A stretch of DNA of 64,000 nt from Petrosia ficiformis (lineage: Eukaryota; Porifera; Demospongiae; Haplosclerida; Petrosiidae), in assembly GCA_947044365.1 (NCBI GenBank), contig OX345637.1, forward strand, positions 7,205,701 to 7,269,700, written 5' to 3'. Positions 25,139-40,435 of the stretch are shown here, in pieces (the first letter of the stretch is position 1; each line of letters starts with the position of its first letter). Under the pieces are notes generated by a model. The model saw nothing but the letters and a program-made list of their open reading frames with translations. It was not told the DNA's origin and made no database searches. Position numbers and translations under genes: made by a program.

Positions 25139-28100
25139 ACATAACATCAATACATGTATTATATACTAGAGCATGCTAATAACAGTATTAAGCTAGATAT
25201 GGTATTGTGTGTGTTTACTATAGTATAACATACTGTCCTGAACTGAACAATATACTATACAGTTTGAGTTTAGGACAGTATGTAGTAAATATAAATTTAT
25301 ATGTGTTTTGACATCTCTACAAGTGTTTTTATGTTTGTATATACAAAATATTTTTTATTATTTTATATTATATGCTGGCATGTTAACAATAATAGCAAAT
25401 TGTAAGTATGCTTTATATGGTGATATGTAACATACTTATGAACAGGGATGTGGAAACATTGAGCCAACTACAATACATATTGACTTATTTTCACCACTCT
25501 TGTCCTGTTCCGCATATACTTTGTACACAGCTCAGTTTGAATTACTGGACATTCACTAGATTTATCGGATATTGTCACATGACTGGTTGTTTACACATCA
25601 CTGCTTATGAATCATTGATGATGACATGCTTTTATTGTGTGGATCATTTGCGTTTTAAATCTACTATGATGAAAACATGATATGATGCACACCAATGAGT
25701 AGAATATTACATAATCAAGTATACGTTGTTGGTAGTAAACAATGATATTCCTTGTGGAATGTAAGCACTAGGATTTATCAATCTCCTCTGGTCTCCAACA
25801 ATGATGATTATTTTTTAGAAGGAGGGGAGGAGGTACAGATTAATGGATAATGTATGGTATGGATTAATGTATAAACATAAATGCCCTAGGTGGTACTAAC
25901 AGACTAACAGTCTTTCCCTATGAATTACATAACAACAAAATTATATAACGTAACCTCCTACTATGTACTGTATCTAGTACAGACTAGAATAGCTGCATGA
26001 CAATTTAATGTCTTCATCCTTTTAGCCAAAAAGGTTCCTATTCTGATATTCACTGGAACCAGTAGAGGGGAGATGATAAAGTGGGAGAGATTACAGCTCA
26101 ATCCCTTTATGTACAGGTATGATACACAGCCTTTAAGTATAGTGACTAGTTTCACATTTTAGAAATACTAAAAGGGATTTAGTTTCAGTTAACTAAGTGC
26201 CACTATTGGACAATTTCCATTTTACTATAAGATAGTCTTATAATGTAATTAGTTTGAAACAAAATATTACATGCTATGTACACATTAACCAGCTCTTCCA
26301 ATATACATTCCTCACCCATTAGCAAAGAATATTTACTGTATAAAGAAGATCTTAAAAGGTTTTTGGAGACTGAATCCGGTGGTGCCAACCTCTCGTATTT
26401 TATTTATGGATCTGCTAATCCTAATAAAGAGATGACAGTAGAAAACAGCGAAAAGGCTAAACGAGAAATCCTAAAGGTGTGTATGTATGTCGTGTTTGTA
26501 TACTTTTGGTTAACTATAACTAAAGTCTATTCACATTCACGATGACCTCAAATTAGGATGTGATGACTATAGTGTATAGTTTAATGTCATAAGATTAATG
26601 TCATAAGATTAATACATGATTATAGTTATTACAGTAGTGCATATATGTATTAGTGTACTAGTTTGCTAACTGTAACTATAATAAATTAAAGTTTTACTGT
26701 AATAACTACTATAATATAATAACTATAACTTGATTACAGTTTCATTATTGACATAATTACATGTTACTAAAACAACAAATCATGATTAATTAATTTTTGT
26801 TATTGCTACACTGAAATGGTTTTAAGTTAACAAAGTAATTGGAGTGCTTCTATAGTTTTGTTTGTAGTACACCCACAACTATCATATGATTAACTGTATT
26901 TACATCTCAAACTTATACTATTACAGAAATGCTATTACCATTTGACTATGTGTGAGTCTGTCTGTCTGTCTGTCTGTCTATGCATCCGTCTTTAGTTTAT
27001 TTATTGATTAAAAAGGACAACATAATAGTTAGAAGTTATTTGTATTACATAATTACACAAGGGTATTAATCCTTGTGTGACCAACCTTCCTGTTATGAAG
27101 CACTTCCAGGAACCTCCAGGTCATACCATGAAAGGAAGAAAATATCCTGTCTCCATACTATATATAACTTGAATCACATTCCCTGTAAACATACCATAAT
27201 ATAACTTCCTTACATTAACTATGTCATGCATCAATTGAAGTAATGGAGTGGGGTGTAGTGTTCTTGTTATACTTGTGAGCATTACATAAAACTAGACACT
27301 GTGTATAGTTTTATGTAGCAACCTAATTGTTTACAGTGAAGACATATTGATATTGGATTACAGTGCAACCTCTGTATAAGGACACCTAGGTCTAGTGTCC
27401 TTTATTCAGTAGAGGTCATTTAATACACAAATGTACTGCGCTAGGACAAAAGCAAGTGACCATAGTATAGAGGTATTTTTAATTTTGAGTTTCCTTTATC
27501 GGAGCTACGTATGTTCAACAGTTAATATTCTGGGATTAGAAATATTCAGCCATAGCTCTATTCATTACACACTAACAGCACTAAAATATCGTATCTTCAT
27601 TTATAATCCTTATAATTATTCAGGAAGATCACAGAGCCTTCATTAAAACTTTGTTTGTGGAGTCATTAGATTATCTACTTGCATCAGCTCAAGATGGAAA
27701 AATATGTGAGTCACTGTTTATGATTATAATCACAGTCAAAGGACAAGTAACCTTTTCTAATAGCCTTGACCCTAAAGTTCAAAAGGACAATGATAAAAGT
27801 TAATTAAATTCATAGACAATCTAGTTAATAATATTCATACGTGACGTCACGCATCAGGCACAGTGAATTAATTACAAGCTGCACAAGCCTTTTGTGGGTA
27901 ACAGAATAAAGTGCATATGCGGTCTAAATAAACATATTGTGTAATAATATGTAATACTTGTGTAAACACTATTCTTTTGATGTTGGAAGGTTGTGTTTGC
28001 ATTGCCAGCATATTTATAGACAAGGTCAAAGTACAATACAAACTATGAGCATATATCTAATCCCCCTAATCCTATTTCTTCCTGTACAGCCATAGGGATT

Positions 28101-28966
28101 AGGGATTAGGGATTAGGGTTTAGGGTTTAGGGTTTAGGGTTTATAGCAATTCTATTTTAACACTAAATGTATTTTATGTTTCTATTTACATTCTGGGAAT
28201 AATTCAATTTAACTATAGTTACAATACTAGGCTAACATATTCTGTAACTGTAAATAGACTATTCTGAAAGTGCCATTATGTCACTCTTAACTAATATGTT
28301 CTATTATAACTGTAACTATACCAAAACCACTTTATAGCGAGGCATTATATATAATTATTGGCCAATTTCAGGCCTGTGTCACATAAGGAATGGTCATATT
28401 ATGTCTAATGTACATAATATTGGTGACTATAGTGACTACTTTTATTGAGTTATAGTTGGTTTCTCAAACTTGAAATTTAATTATAGTTTAATTAGTATTG
28501 GGTTTACTAAGTTAACTAACTAAAAGTGACCATTATTTGTCAATTTTTGTTTTAGTTATAATTATAGTTATTACATTAGACCTGTAATTTAGTTTTAGTT
28601 TCATTAACTAAAGGTCAAAATCCCTGGTTTTTATAGTTAACTAAAATAACAGTTTACACTCCAAAATTTCATTACACAAAATAATTACACACACTAGTGA
28701 GTATATATTCCAAACATACTCCTCTGAGAATGTTTAAAATTCCATAATAATTATTAAAAATGTGAATAATTGTACCTAAGTTATCAAAAGTTAACAAATT
28801 TGTATTATATCATGTGCTGTGAGGTTTAAAGTTTATCTAAATAACAATGATGTTTACAAGTTTGTATATATTTGTTAATGATCTAACTAACATTACATAA
28901 CATTACATAACAACTAACAAACTAGATATGTAAATTATATATATTACATGTATATATATATACATA

Positions 28967-29013
<47 letters not shown>

Positions 29014-29640
29014 CATAAATTATATATATATATATATATATTATATATATCATATATATATATTATATATAATTGATACAACAAAGGAAGTTGTGACTTC
29101 TATTCCTATTGCAATGTCAATTGACCTTGTGTAACCAGCCCACTTCTACTGTACAAACATTTCTATAGTAATCAATTGACCTCTCCAGTATTTAATTACA
29201 CTTGTGGGTGTAACGTACATAAACACAATTGACCTTGTATATCAACAAACTGAGTTGTGTAGACATACACACACCTGTAGTCAACCCAAATGATACAAAC
29301 CCTGTGAATGTTGAAACATACAACCTTTTACACTTTTAAAAGTTGGGAATTTAATGTATGTGTATATACCTCATTCTATCCAATAAATGACTTATAGATT
29401 CATTAATACCAACAGTTGTATATTCATAATGCATGTTTTCATATTCATGAGGTTAATTGACTTTGTGAATATGAAAACATATATACACAGGGGGTTTGAA
29501 CTGATGTACTGTATATTGGTTAATTGACCTTGTGTTGATAGTAAATTGTAAAGGACAAAGTGACTACTTTATACATAGAGATACATGTACATGTACATTC
29601 ATGTACTTATATGTTTACATACCATACTGTACCACACACA

Positions 29641-29672
<32 letters not shown>

Positions 29673-29722
29673 TACACATGCACACACACACACACGCATG
29701 CGCACACACACACACGCACACG

Positions 29723-29772
<50 letters not shown>

Positions 29773-32226
29773 AATATAACCGTCAAATACTTGTAATTTG
29801 GCCATTTTGTACAGGAAGGAGATTCAATTTCATAATTTGGCATCTACAAGGAGCATTTACTGCACTTTCTATAGTAGAATAACATTGACTGCTCATGCTA
29901 TGGAAAAGTGCAGATAAAGCTTCTTGTACATACATTTAGTGCAATTACTAAATATTCTATCATTTTTGTATATTTTGTAATTTATCTTTACTACATGTGT
30001 ATGTATGGGTGAGGGTTCTGTGTGTCCATATCTATGAAAATTGCATCACCTCATTTTCGAGTTCTCTATATTTTATACTTATGCTAGGGTATTTTTTCTT
30101 TCTAACTCGGCTGAAATTTTTATTTACCTTGTGAACATTTGGCGTTTTAAAGCTGAGATCAGCATAGTAGTTATAGTTACAGCATCTTAAGATTCAATCT
30201 ATGTGTACAATGTGATTGCTTTCCACATTGATTGAACCTGTAGCACATAATGCATGCATTTAAAACAATGAATTTATAATGAGCTCCGTTTCAGTGATAG
30301 ATACTAAATTCAAGCTGAACAGTGAACATTTCCATTTTTGTTTCTTTAACAACATTTTATTCCATAACAATGGGTAGGCCAGATAGCTCAGAGCTAATGA
30401 AACGGCTTCCCCAGCAAACAATACATGTAAAATAATTTTGAAGCTATGTATTCGTCAGGATTTCATTTAGGGGTGACGGGGGCTGGGCATTCATCCCCCT
30501 TGCTATAGTTTTGCCCCCCCCCCCCCTTGGACTTTGTTTGCCAATATGCAACCCTGTATGTCACACCCTCAAATTCACGTTTCACCTCCCTCTTGATGAA
30601 TTACTGTAAGCATATACAGAGAAGCTAGATTGCACACCTGTCACTGCACAACATTGGAATTTAATCTATTTCGGGTATATATTACATGATGACTCAGCAG
30701 GTCGAATTGTTGAGTCAGCATGTTATATTGTCCAAACATTGATTAAATTCCACGTTGACACATAGTGATTTGTGCGCAAACTTCTTTGCATCACAAGAAT
30801 GGTTTTTCATAAATTGTACTACTACATGACTATTTAAAATTCAGTCTACTGTCAGTCTGTATTATATGTATGGATAAACAAACATGAGTAGTATCTTCCT
30901 TTCTTAAAAACATATTTACTATAATTATAGTGTCTCTCTCTGTTAATTTATAAGTAGTCTTTCCTCTTTATGGTTCATTTGATTAAACAAACTTAATCAA
31001 CAAACTTAATAATATAAGGGACATATGATCACATATCTATATTATAAATATAAGAACAGGAATTTTATTTAGTGACAGGTAATAACAGTGGTTATAGAGG
31101 GATATGCAGAAGTGACTAGCTATTCACATTGTTTTTATAACAGATAGATATATAGTACATTATTTTTATAAAGGCATGAAAGCATAGAGAAAAATTACAA
31201 GAATGGGGAGGAGGGCACTGCGTTACTATCTGTAGACAGGAATGGGGAGGAGGGCACTGAGTTACTATCTGTATACAATCTTTGCCAATATTCAGGGCCA
31301 GAGCACATCCCCCTGTGCCCTCCTGGTTCTTATGCCTATGAAAGGGATACTGTACTCTTCATGAAGAGAACAACGGCAATAAGGATGAGATTAGTGTGCA
31401 CTTTACCAACAATATTTAATAAGGCAGATTTGGAGTTATGTGATGGATGGATGGATGGATGGATGGATGGATGGATGGATGGATGGATGGATGGATGGAT
31501 GGATGGATGGATGGATGGATGGATGGATGGATGGATGGATGGATGGATAGATAGATAGAAGAACAGGAGGATGGATGGATATCAAAGATACAACTTGTAG
31601 TCTATTTACAGTAATTGATTCTTCTGTCTTGTACATGTGTATCTATTATTTACCTAGTTGTATGGGGATTTGATAAAAAGGCTGCCAACGTTCTTCAACA
31701 GATGAAATCTCAGGAACAGCCAGGTGCAGGTATCCATAATCTGGAAGAGCTATCTGACTCACAAGATGAACTTACTGAAGAAGTAACATACACACATACA
31801 TGTACATGTACATACACATCTACATGTATATATACATGTACATACATTCTCATTCACATAACACATTTATATACTCAGAGGCATGAGCCTGAGCAAGCAA
31901 GAAATGTATTGAATAAATATGTCAATACATACACATAACCATAAACATACAAAGTTATATGTGACCCGTTCTAAAACCAGCAGCATTGGTTTGGGGCTTA
32001 TAATTGATTTAGGATCATGCTTCTCATGAAGTCATAATTATTGTAGTAGCTTGATTTAGTTTGGGCCACAACACATACATTTATAATTTAAACCCAGACA
32101 CATCATCATGTGCACTTTCAACCTTTTCCACCCCTTTCTCATCTATTATGAACATAATTATATTATGAACACCCTCATTTACACATACACACACAAACAT
32201 ACACATGCACACACACACAAACACAC

Positions 32227-32295
<69 letters not shown>

Positions 32296-33736
32296 CACAC
32301 ACACACACACATATACACACAGGACATAGTTACATACAATAGAGTTGCAGGTCTGATAATTCAACACATATTAAATGCTCATAATGGACCAGTACCAGCA
32401 TTGGCACTGGTTGAAGGTTCAGAAAAAACCAATTTAACTTGTCTGGTATGCAATTATCTGTCTGTGCACTCTATTAATAACAGGAAACAAACTAGAGACA
32501 TTTTTCTATAATTAACCAACAGACGTCACCTATGGCAACCTTACTATAGCATGGAATAGGGATTCAATAGATTTCAGTCATTCTATTAACATTTTTTGGG
32601 ACCAATGAGAAATGAGATTTCCATATCTTGTAACTAATTACTGGATTCATTTGTGGCAAATATCAATTTAATCATTTTTGAATGAGCTAAAATTGGCATA
32701 GTTTTTTAATAATTGTTAATCAGCACCATGTTAATGTGAATGTGTCTTCACTTCAGTGGTGTAGAGAACATTATTGAACAGGGGGACAATCTGATATGAC
32801 TGAGTAAGCAGCCACAAGGGGGAAGGTGTGGGAGGGTGACTCTTGTGTGAAGTGCGGAAGTTGAAATATAATACACTTATCAATTCCCAGCTTCTCTCAT
32901 GTTACATTTTGGTATATAGTATATAACTACTTAGTGTATGTCAACAGGTCTATAGAATGAATCTTATGGGGTAGGATAAGGTAGATAGAACCATGCATAC
33001 AACACGATTGGACAGGAAATCTTTGCAATGCCCTACGTTATTAGCAATCTTCTATCTTTGAAAGCTTATTATTATTATAATTCTGAAACAGGTTTTGTCA
33101 TCCAGTTCCTTGTCATGAATTAATTGAAACTTGAAACAGACTTTAGTTATGGAATTTACCATTTAGAAACTCAAAATATGAAATTTGATTTTCTTCTGAC
33201 AACCAGATATTTAGATATTGTATATATTCTTTCATTACAGTTATCAGCTGGTTGGGATCTGAAACTGTGTATTTGGAATTTAGAAAGTGGAAGGTAAAAG
33301 GCACTACCATGCATATATTATGTACAGTCTATCTATCCATCTGTTTGTCAATCCATCTATCCATCCATCCATCCACCCATCTAGATCTATGTATTTATAC
33401 ATCAATCCATCCACCCATCTATATATATCTATACATCAATTCATCTATCTGTTTATCCATCCACCCATCTAGATCTATGTATTTATACATCAATCCATCC
33501 ACCCATCTATATATATCTATACATCAATTCATCTATCTGTTCATCCATCAATTGATCCATCCATCCGTCTGTCCATTCATCCATCCATCCATCCGTCCAT
33601 CCATCCATTTATCCATCCATCCACCATCTAGGTCTATGTATTTATACATCAATCCATCCATCCATCCACCCATCTATATGTATCTATACATCAATTCATC
33701 TATCTGTCCATCCATTCGTCTGTCCAGCTGTCCATT

Positions 33737-33767
<31 letters not shown>

Positions 33768-34057
33768 ACATCCATCCATTTATCCATCCATCCATCCATC
33801 CATTAATCCATCCATCCACTCATTATTTTTGATAGGTTAACAGTACAACTAAATGACTGCATACCAGCTAAAGATGTTTGTGATGATCTTCTAATTACAG
33901 ATATAGCATACAGTAATACAGAGTAAGTAATTATATACAGGACATGTGGTTGATCAAAGTTCAAGGGTGGCAGAGTGGTCTAGCCATTTAGACACCATGA
34001 GGTTGAGTGAATACATAACAATGATGAGATTATGTTGAATGGTGTTGATAATAAAAC

Positions 34058-34094
<37 letters not shown>

Positions 34095-37000
34095 GGTATA
34101 AAAATACAATTGACCCCATGACACCTCTAGTGTAAATTAGGGGTCAGGAGTTTAATTAGTTATGATCATAATCACAAACACCTCTTAACAGCTTTCCCAG
34201 AAATGTTTTTAAGGTTAGTGATGTAGCCAGAAAAAAATGATGGTACATTGGACTAAACAGTCTTATTTGTAAACCACAGCACAAAATATTTCCTGCTCTT
34301 TTAATTGCTTTTTAGTATTTTAATCATCTTCATAATAATTGTAAACCATACTTATTAATCTCAGATAAAGTTTGTGATTGTTCTCATTTCAAAGCAAAGT
34401 ATCTGCCTGCCTGACAGTCTCTCTGTCTCTGCCTTCCTGCCTCCCTTCCTGCATTGCTGCTTGCCTGCCAGCCTCCTTGTCTGGCTGCCTCCCTGCCAGG
34501 ACTGCCTGTCTGTCTGTCTTTCCACCTGCCTTTCTGTTTGCCTGACTCAGGGGGGCTCAGCTGCATATCCCACAGCCCTAAAGTATAAGTACATGTCAAC
34601 AATATGCTGTAGTTTATAATTTCAATTGACCTCTGGACCTCCATAACAAGGTCCCAGGTGAACAGCATATTGTATGTCAAAGTATAGATATACATAGACA
34701 TCTTAATGGTGACAAATTCAATTTTGATTCCTTATAAGGTTATGTGTGAGGTGTTCCTGCAAAGGGGTTCTGTGATATCTCTGGTGATGACCAATGCACC
34801 TGGAGTTCAACATATCAATCATTATATGACACCTCTTTGTCTGAACTAATGAAGAATGTGTTCGAAAATATACTTGTGATAAGATCCTCTATGAAACCTT
34901 GTGTACCCAGTATACATGTATATAGTAACTTGTACATGCACAGTATATGATAAGATCCTCTATGAAACCTTGTGTACCCAGTATACATGTATATAGTAAC
35001 TTGTACATGTACAGTATATAGTAAGATCCTTATGTACCTAGCTGGCTTTTTAGTATTGAATGTTTTTCCTGTTTACATATTTAGGGACAAATTTGCTTTC
35101 TCTGCTACCAATCATAAAATTTATCTAATGAATTTTTCACTTCACAAATCAGAGATTAGTCTTCTAGCAACTTTAACTGAACATATGGATGAAGTAATAC
35201 AGGTATTAATAATAGAATAGAATAGAATAATAAATAATATTAATATTAGATTAATTAATTATATAATACTCCATGTCTTCTAAAGATAAGTAAGTTATCA
35301 AGAATGTTATAATGATGTTGTATTATTGTTACTTGTACTGTCATATTGCCTGATGCTCCAAAGAGTTAATGAACTATTAATTGTATAATTAATAATATTA
35401 GTGACTATGCTAAAACAAGATAAACACAAAATTAATAAGCACCTTGAGGTATTAATGCCTGCTAGTTTTTCTCAGCTCAATGACATCGACATACTCAGTC
35501 AATGCACTATAACTGGAATGAGTTATATATATCAATAAATAAGTCTATTTATTGTACTATAAACATGTATACTTTTATCTATTATTCCAATTTCTCATAT
35601 TAATTTATTATGCTTCAATCAATAATATTGTATTAAATCTTCATAAAAATTATAAAAATAATAATAATAATTATTATTATATCAATAAACCAGTACCCCT
35701 TTTGAAATGTCAATGTTTTTATTTTTTCGGAAAAATTGCTAACACACAGATACACAGACACACAGACACACAGACAAAATGATTATCGTACCCTTTTGCC
35801 TACGCTACGCAGCGAGGGTAAATAAGCCTATAATTATACTGTAAATCTGTATGTATACTTCTGGTCACATTCTAATACTATTTAATACTATACATATCAC
35901 CTATATATTGTAACTATATAATAATCTGGATACTTCTGGTCACATTCTCATACTATACATATCACCTATATATTGTAACTATATAATAATCTGGATACTT
36001 CTGGTCACATTCTCATACTATACATATCACCTATATATTGTAACTATATAATAATCTGGATACTTCTGGTCACATTCTCATACTATACATATCACCTATA
36101 TATTGTAACTATATAATAATGTGGATACTTCTGGTCACATTCTCATACTATACATATCACCTATATATTGTAACTATATAATAATGTGGATACTTCTGGT
36201 CACATTCTCATACTATACATATCACCTATATATTGTAACTATATAATAATGTGTATACTTCTGGTCACATTCTCATACTATACATATCACCTATATATAT
36301 TGTAACTATATAATAATGTGTATACTTCTGGTCACATTCTCATACTATACATATCACCTATATATTGTAACTATATAATAATGTGTATACTTCTGGTCAC
36401 ATTCTCATACTATACATATCACGTATATATTGTAACTATATAATAATGTGTATACTTCTGGTCACATTCTCATACTATACATATCACCTATATATTGTAA
36501 CTATATAATAATGTGTATACTTCTGGTCACATTCTCATACTATACATATCACCTATATATTGTAACTATATAATAATGTGTATACTTCTGGTCACATTCT
36601 CATACTATACATATCACCTATATATTGTAACTATATAATAATGTGTATACTTCTGGTCACATTCTCATACTATACATATCACCTATATATTGTAACTATA
36701 TAATAATGTGTATACTTCTGGTCACATTCTCATACTATATATACATATCACCTATATATTGTAACTATATAATAATGTGTATACTTCTGGTCACATTCTC
36801 ATACTATACATATCACCTATATATTGTAACTATATAATAATGTGTATACTTCTGGTCACATTCTCATACTATACATATCACCTATATATTGTAACTATAT
36901 AATAATGTGTATACTTCTGGTCACATTCTCATACTATACATATCACCTATATATTGTAACTATATAATAATGTGTATACTTCTGGTCACATTCTCATACT

Positions 37001-40000
37001 ATACACATATCAATATCACCTATATATTGTAACTATACATGTGTATACTTCTGGTCTATTAATCCATATTCTCATATTAATTTATTTTATTTATCATATC
37101 ACCTATATATCGTACTGTACATGTGTATCCATATTCTCATATTAATTTATTTTATTTATCATATCACCTATATATCGTACTGTACATGTGTATCCACATT
37201 CTCATATTAATTTATTTTATTTATCGTATCACCTATATATCGTACTGTACATGTGTATCCACATTCTCATATTAATTTATTTTATTTATCATATCACCTA
37301 TATATCGTACTGTACATGTGTATCCATATTCTCATATTAATTTATTTCATTTATCATATCACCTATATATCGTACTGTACATGTGTATCCACATTCTCAT
37401 ATTAATTTATTATGTTTCTTACTAGTACACTATTGTTTGTATAAGTGAACAAGTACTTTTGTATTTGGTTGTACTTGTGTAAATTCACATCTGAGTACTT
37501 TGTACTCAATGATGTAATACCTACACACTGTATGACAACATGAATAACAGTATATTTGAAAATCTTGTGTAACTTCCTTGTAGAAAACCTAATTTTAATG
37601 TTTTATACGAATAATAATACTGTATTGGTAATTGTACTTGTACTTCAGTATATATTGTATTTGTACTTGAGTAGGTATTCTCAAGTACTTGTTCTTGAGC
37701 ATTCCAAGTATTTGTACTTGTTTTCTGTATTCTCAAGTGTATTCTTAAGTGTATTCTTAAGTACTTGTATATGCTCAGGTATTTGTACTTGTTCTTGAGT
37801 ATATATTTTACTTGTACTTCAGTATATATTGTACTTGTACTTGTACTTGTACTTGAGTATGTATTCTCAAGTATTTGTTTTTGAGCATTCCAAGTATTTG
37901 TACTTGCTCTCTGTATCCTCAAGTGTATTCATAAGTACTTGTATATTCTCAAGAATTTGTACTTGTACTTGAGTATATATTGTACTTGTACTTGTACTTG
38001 AGTATATATTGTACTTGTACTTGTACTTGAGTATATATTGTACTTGTACTTGTACTTCAGTATATATTGTACTTGTACTTGTACTTGAGTATATATTGTG
38101 CTTGTACTATTCTCAAATTTTGTTCTTGAGAATTCTCATATATTTGTACTTGTTTTGTGTAATCTCAAGTGTATTCTTAAGCACTTGTATAATTATTCGT
38201 ATATTTTTGAGTACTTGTACTTCTTGTTGATTATTCTTGCAAAAAACTTTATAATGGACTATAAATTAAGATGAGAATTTGTAAAAGTTAGGTGGATCTC
38301 CACTGATCACTCCCCGGGCTATCCACCCCCCACATTTTGTACAGAAACCAATGAAATTCATTAGGATTTCCAGATATCAAGTTTCATCAGCTTCCTTCAA
38401 AAAATGGAGATGGTTTTGTCGAGCTAGGTCATGGATATATTTATTGTGATACTACTATTGTCTAACAGTTATAATATATTTCATATCTTTACGTGTATGT
38501 ATGTACATACATGTACTTATACAATTAGACTTTTTTTTCTGGTTAGGTTTGTTGGAATCCATGTAATCATAAATGGATAACAGGATCAGAAGAGGGATTA
38601 ATATGTGTTTGGGTGAGTAAGGTAGACACATTATAGAAGAGGGATTAATATGTGTTTGGGTGAGTAAGGTATAGACATTATAGAAGAGGGATTAATATGT
38701 GTTTGGGTGAGTAAGGTAGACACATTATAGAAGAGGGATTAATATGTGTTTGGGTCAGTGAGGTAGACACATTATAGAAGAGGGATTAATATGTGTTTGG
38801 GTGAGTAAGGTATAGACATTATAGAAGAGGGATTAATATGTGTTTGGGTAAGTAACGTATAGACATTATAGAAGAGGTATTAATATGTGTTTGGGTGAGT
38901 GAGGTAGACACATTATAGAAGAGGGATTAATATGTGTTTGGGCGAGTGAGGTAGACACATTATAGAAAAGGGATTAATATGTGTTTGTGTGAGCGAGGTA
39001 GACACATTATAGAAGAGGGATTAATATGTGTTTGGCCGAGTGAGGTAGACACATTATAGAAGAGGTATTAATATGTGTTTGGGTGAGTGAGGTAGACACA
39101 TTATAGAAGAGGGATTAATATGTGTTTGGGTGAGTAAGGTATAGACATTATAGAAGAGGGATTAATATGTGTTTGGGTGAGTGAGGTAGACACATTATAG
39201 AAGAGGGATTAATGTGTTTGGGTGAGTAAGGTATAGACATTATAGAAGAGGGATTAATATGTGTTTGGATGAGTAAGGTATAGACATTATAGAAGAGGGA
39301 TTAATGTGTTTGGGTGAGTAAGGTAGACATTATAGAAGAGGGATTAATATGTGTTTGGGTGAGTGAGGTAGACACATTATAGGATTGTATTCTATTTCAT
39401 TCAACTCAAAGTTAGGTAGCGATATATGTATATGTACAAGTAGTTTAATGTCATAAGATACAATGTCATGATTATTAGTGTCAACTATAACTAAACATGA
39501 TTATATGATGCAATGGATAGAACGGGAAGGATAATAGAATGAAAATGCATGGTGATGGAGAAATGTTATTGATCAACACATTATGGACATTTTTTCATGT
39601 CAAGGCAAGCTTACTACACAGTAACATTCATGAATTTTCCATGAAGGTTCCATACTGTCTGTCTATATACCTATCTCATGTTAATGGTCAGCTCCACCAT
39701 TGTGAAGACTTCTCTCCACAATTGGGTAGAACCAGGATTATAACCATTACCTTCCTAAAATATAAATTTGTCTCTAAAGAAGAAAGAAGTCTCCAACAGC
39801 AATGACATTGAGACCTCCGAAGAGAACTTCGGTGTCATCTGTACAGTTCATATAATAATTATAGTAGTGACTCTTGACACAATAAAATATATTTTTAAAA
39901 GAACCTTTCAGCCTGAGAGCCTTCTTCAGCTACGGAAGTCCATATAATATTATTGTTCATCCATCAGTCTATCCATCTATCTATCTATCTATCCCTTCAG

Positions 40001-40165
40001 TCATCAGACGGTAAAGAGTGCCAAGAAATGATCTCAACACATGGACCAGTGTCAGTATTATGTATTGACTATACTCATAATCTTATAGTAGTAGGTATCA
40101 AGGAAGCAATCAAGTGAGAATTCATGTCCATCATGTATGAATAACACTATACACACACATACATC

Positions 40166-40224
<59 letters not shown>

Positions 40225-40388
40225 ACACACACACACACACACAGGGTATACGATGATAAACTGGACATTGTACAAGTTAGTCAGGGTCACACACAAATCA
40301 TTAATTCCATCATCATAATACCAGAACTGAACCAGGTTAGCTTCCCATCAGTCCACCCTTAGTGATCATCCATCAATGATATGACTCA

Positions 40389-40435
<47 letters not shown>

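Larger units (their letters stand above)
27706..31657 (+). other. Intron 14 of the WD40 gene
   Basis: Largest intron but one in this gene. It holds the telomere-like tract, a TA array, a CA array and a GGAT array. The open frame beginning after the CA array at 29773 is not needed: exon 14 joins exon 15 directly in phase to read GKIFVWGF. Confidence 0.6.

Noticed and set aside
24107..25179. His-Thr-Tyr-Ile and Cys-Met-Tyr-Val rich frames on both strands
   Set aside because: Translations of ACAT and CA microsatellites. The same applies near 380-590, 19600, 29600, 40900 and 49100.
25408..25680. 90-codon plus-strand frame
   Set aside because: Lies largely within a hAT-type MITE with intact target duplications.
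29773..29880. Possible WD40-gene exon after the CA array
   Set aside because: Skipping it joins exon 14 to exon 15 in phase and restores GKIFVWGF; including it would add an in-frame stop.
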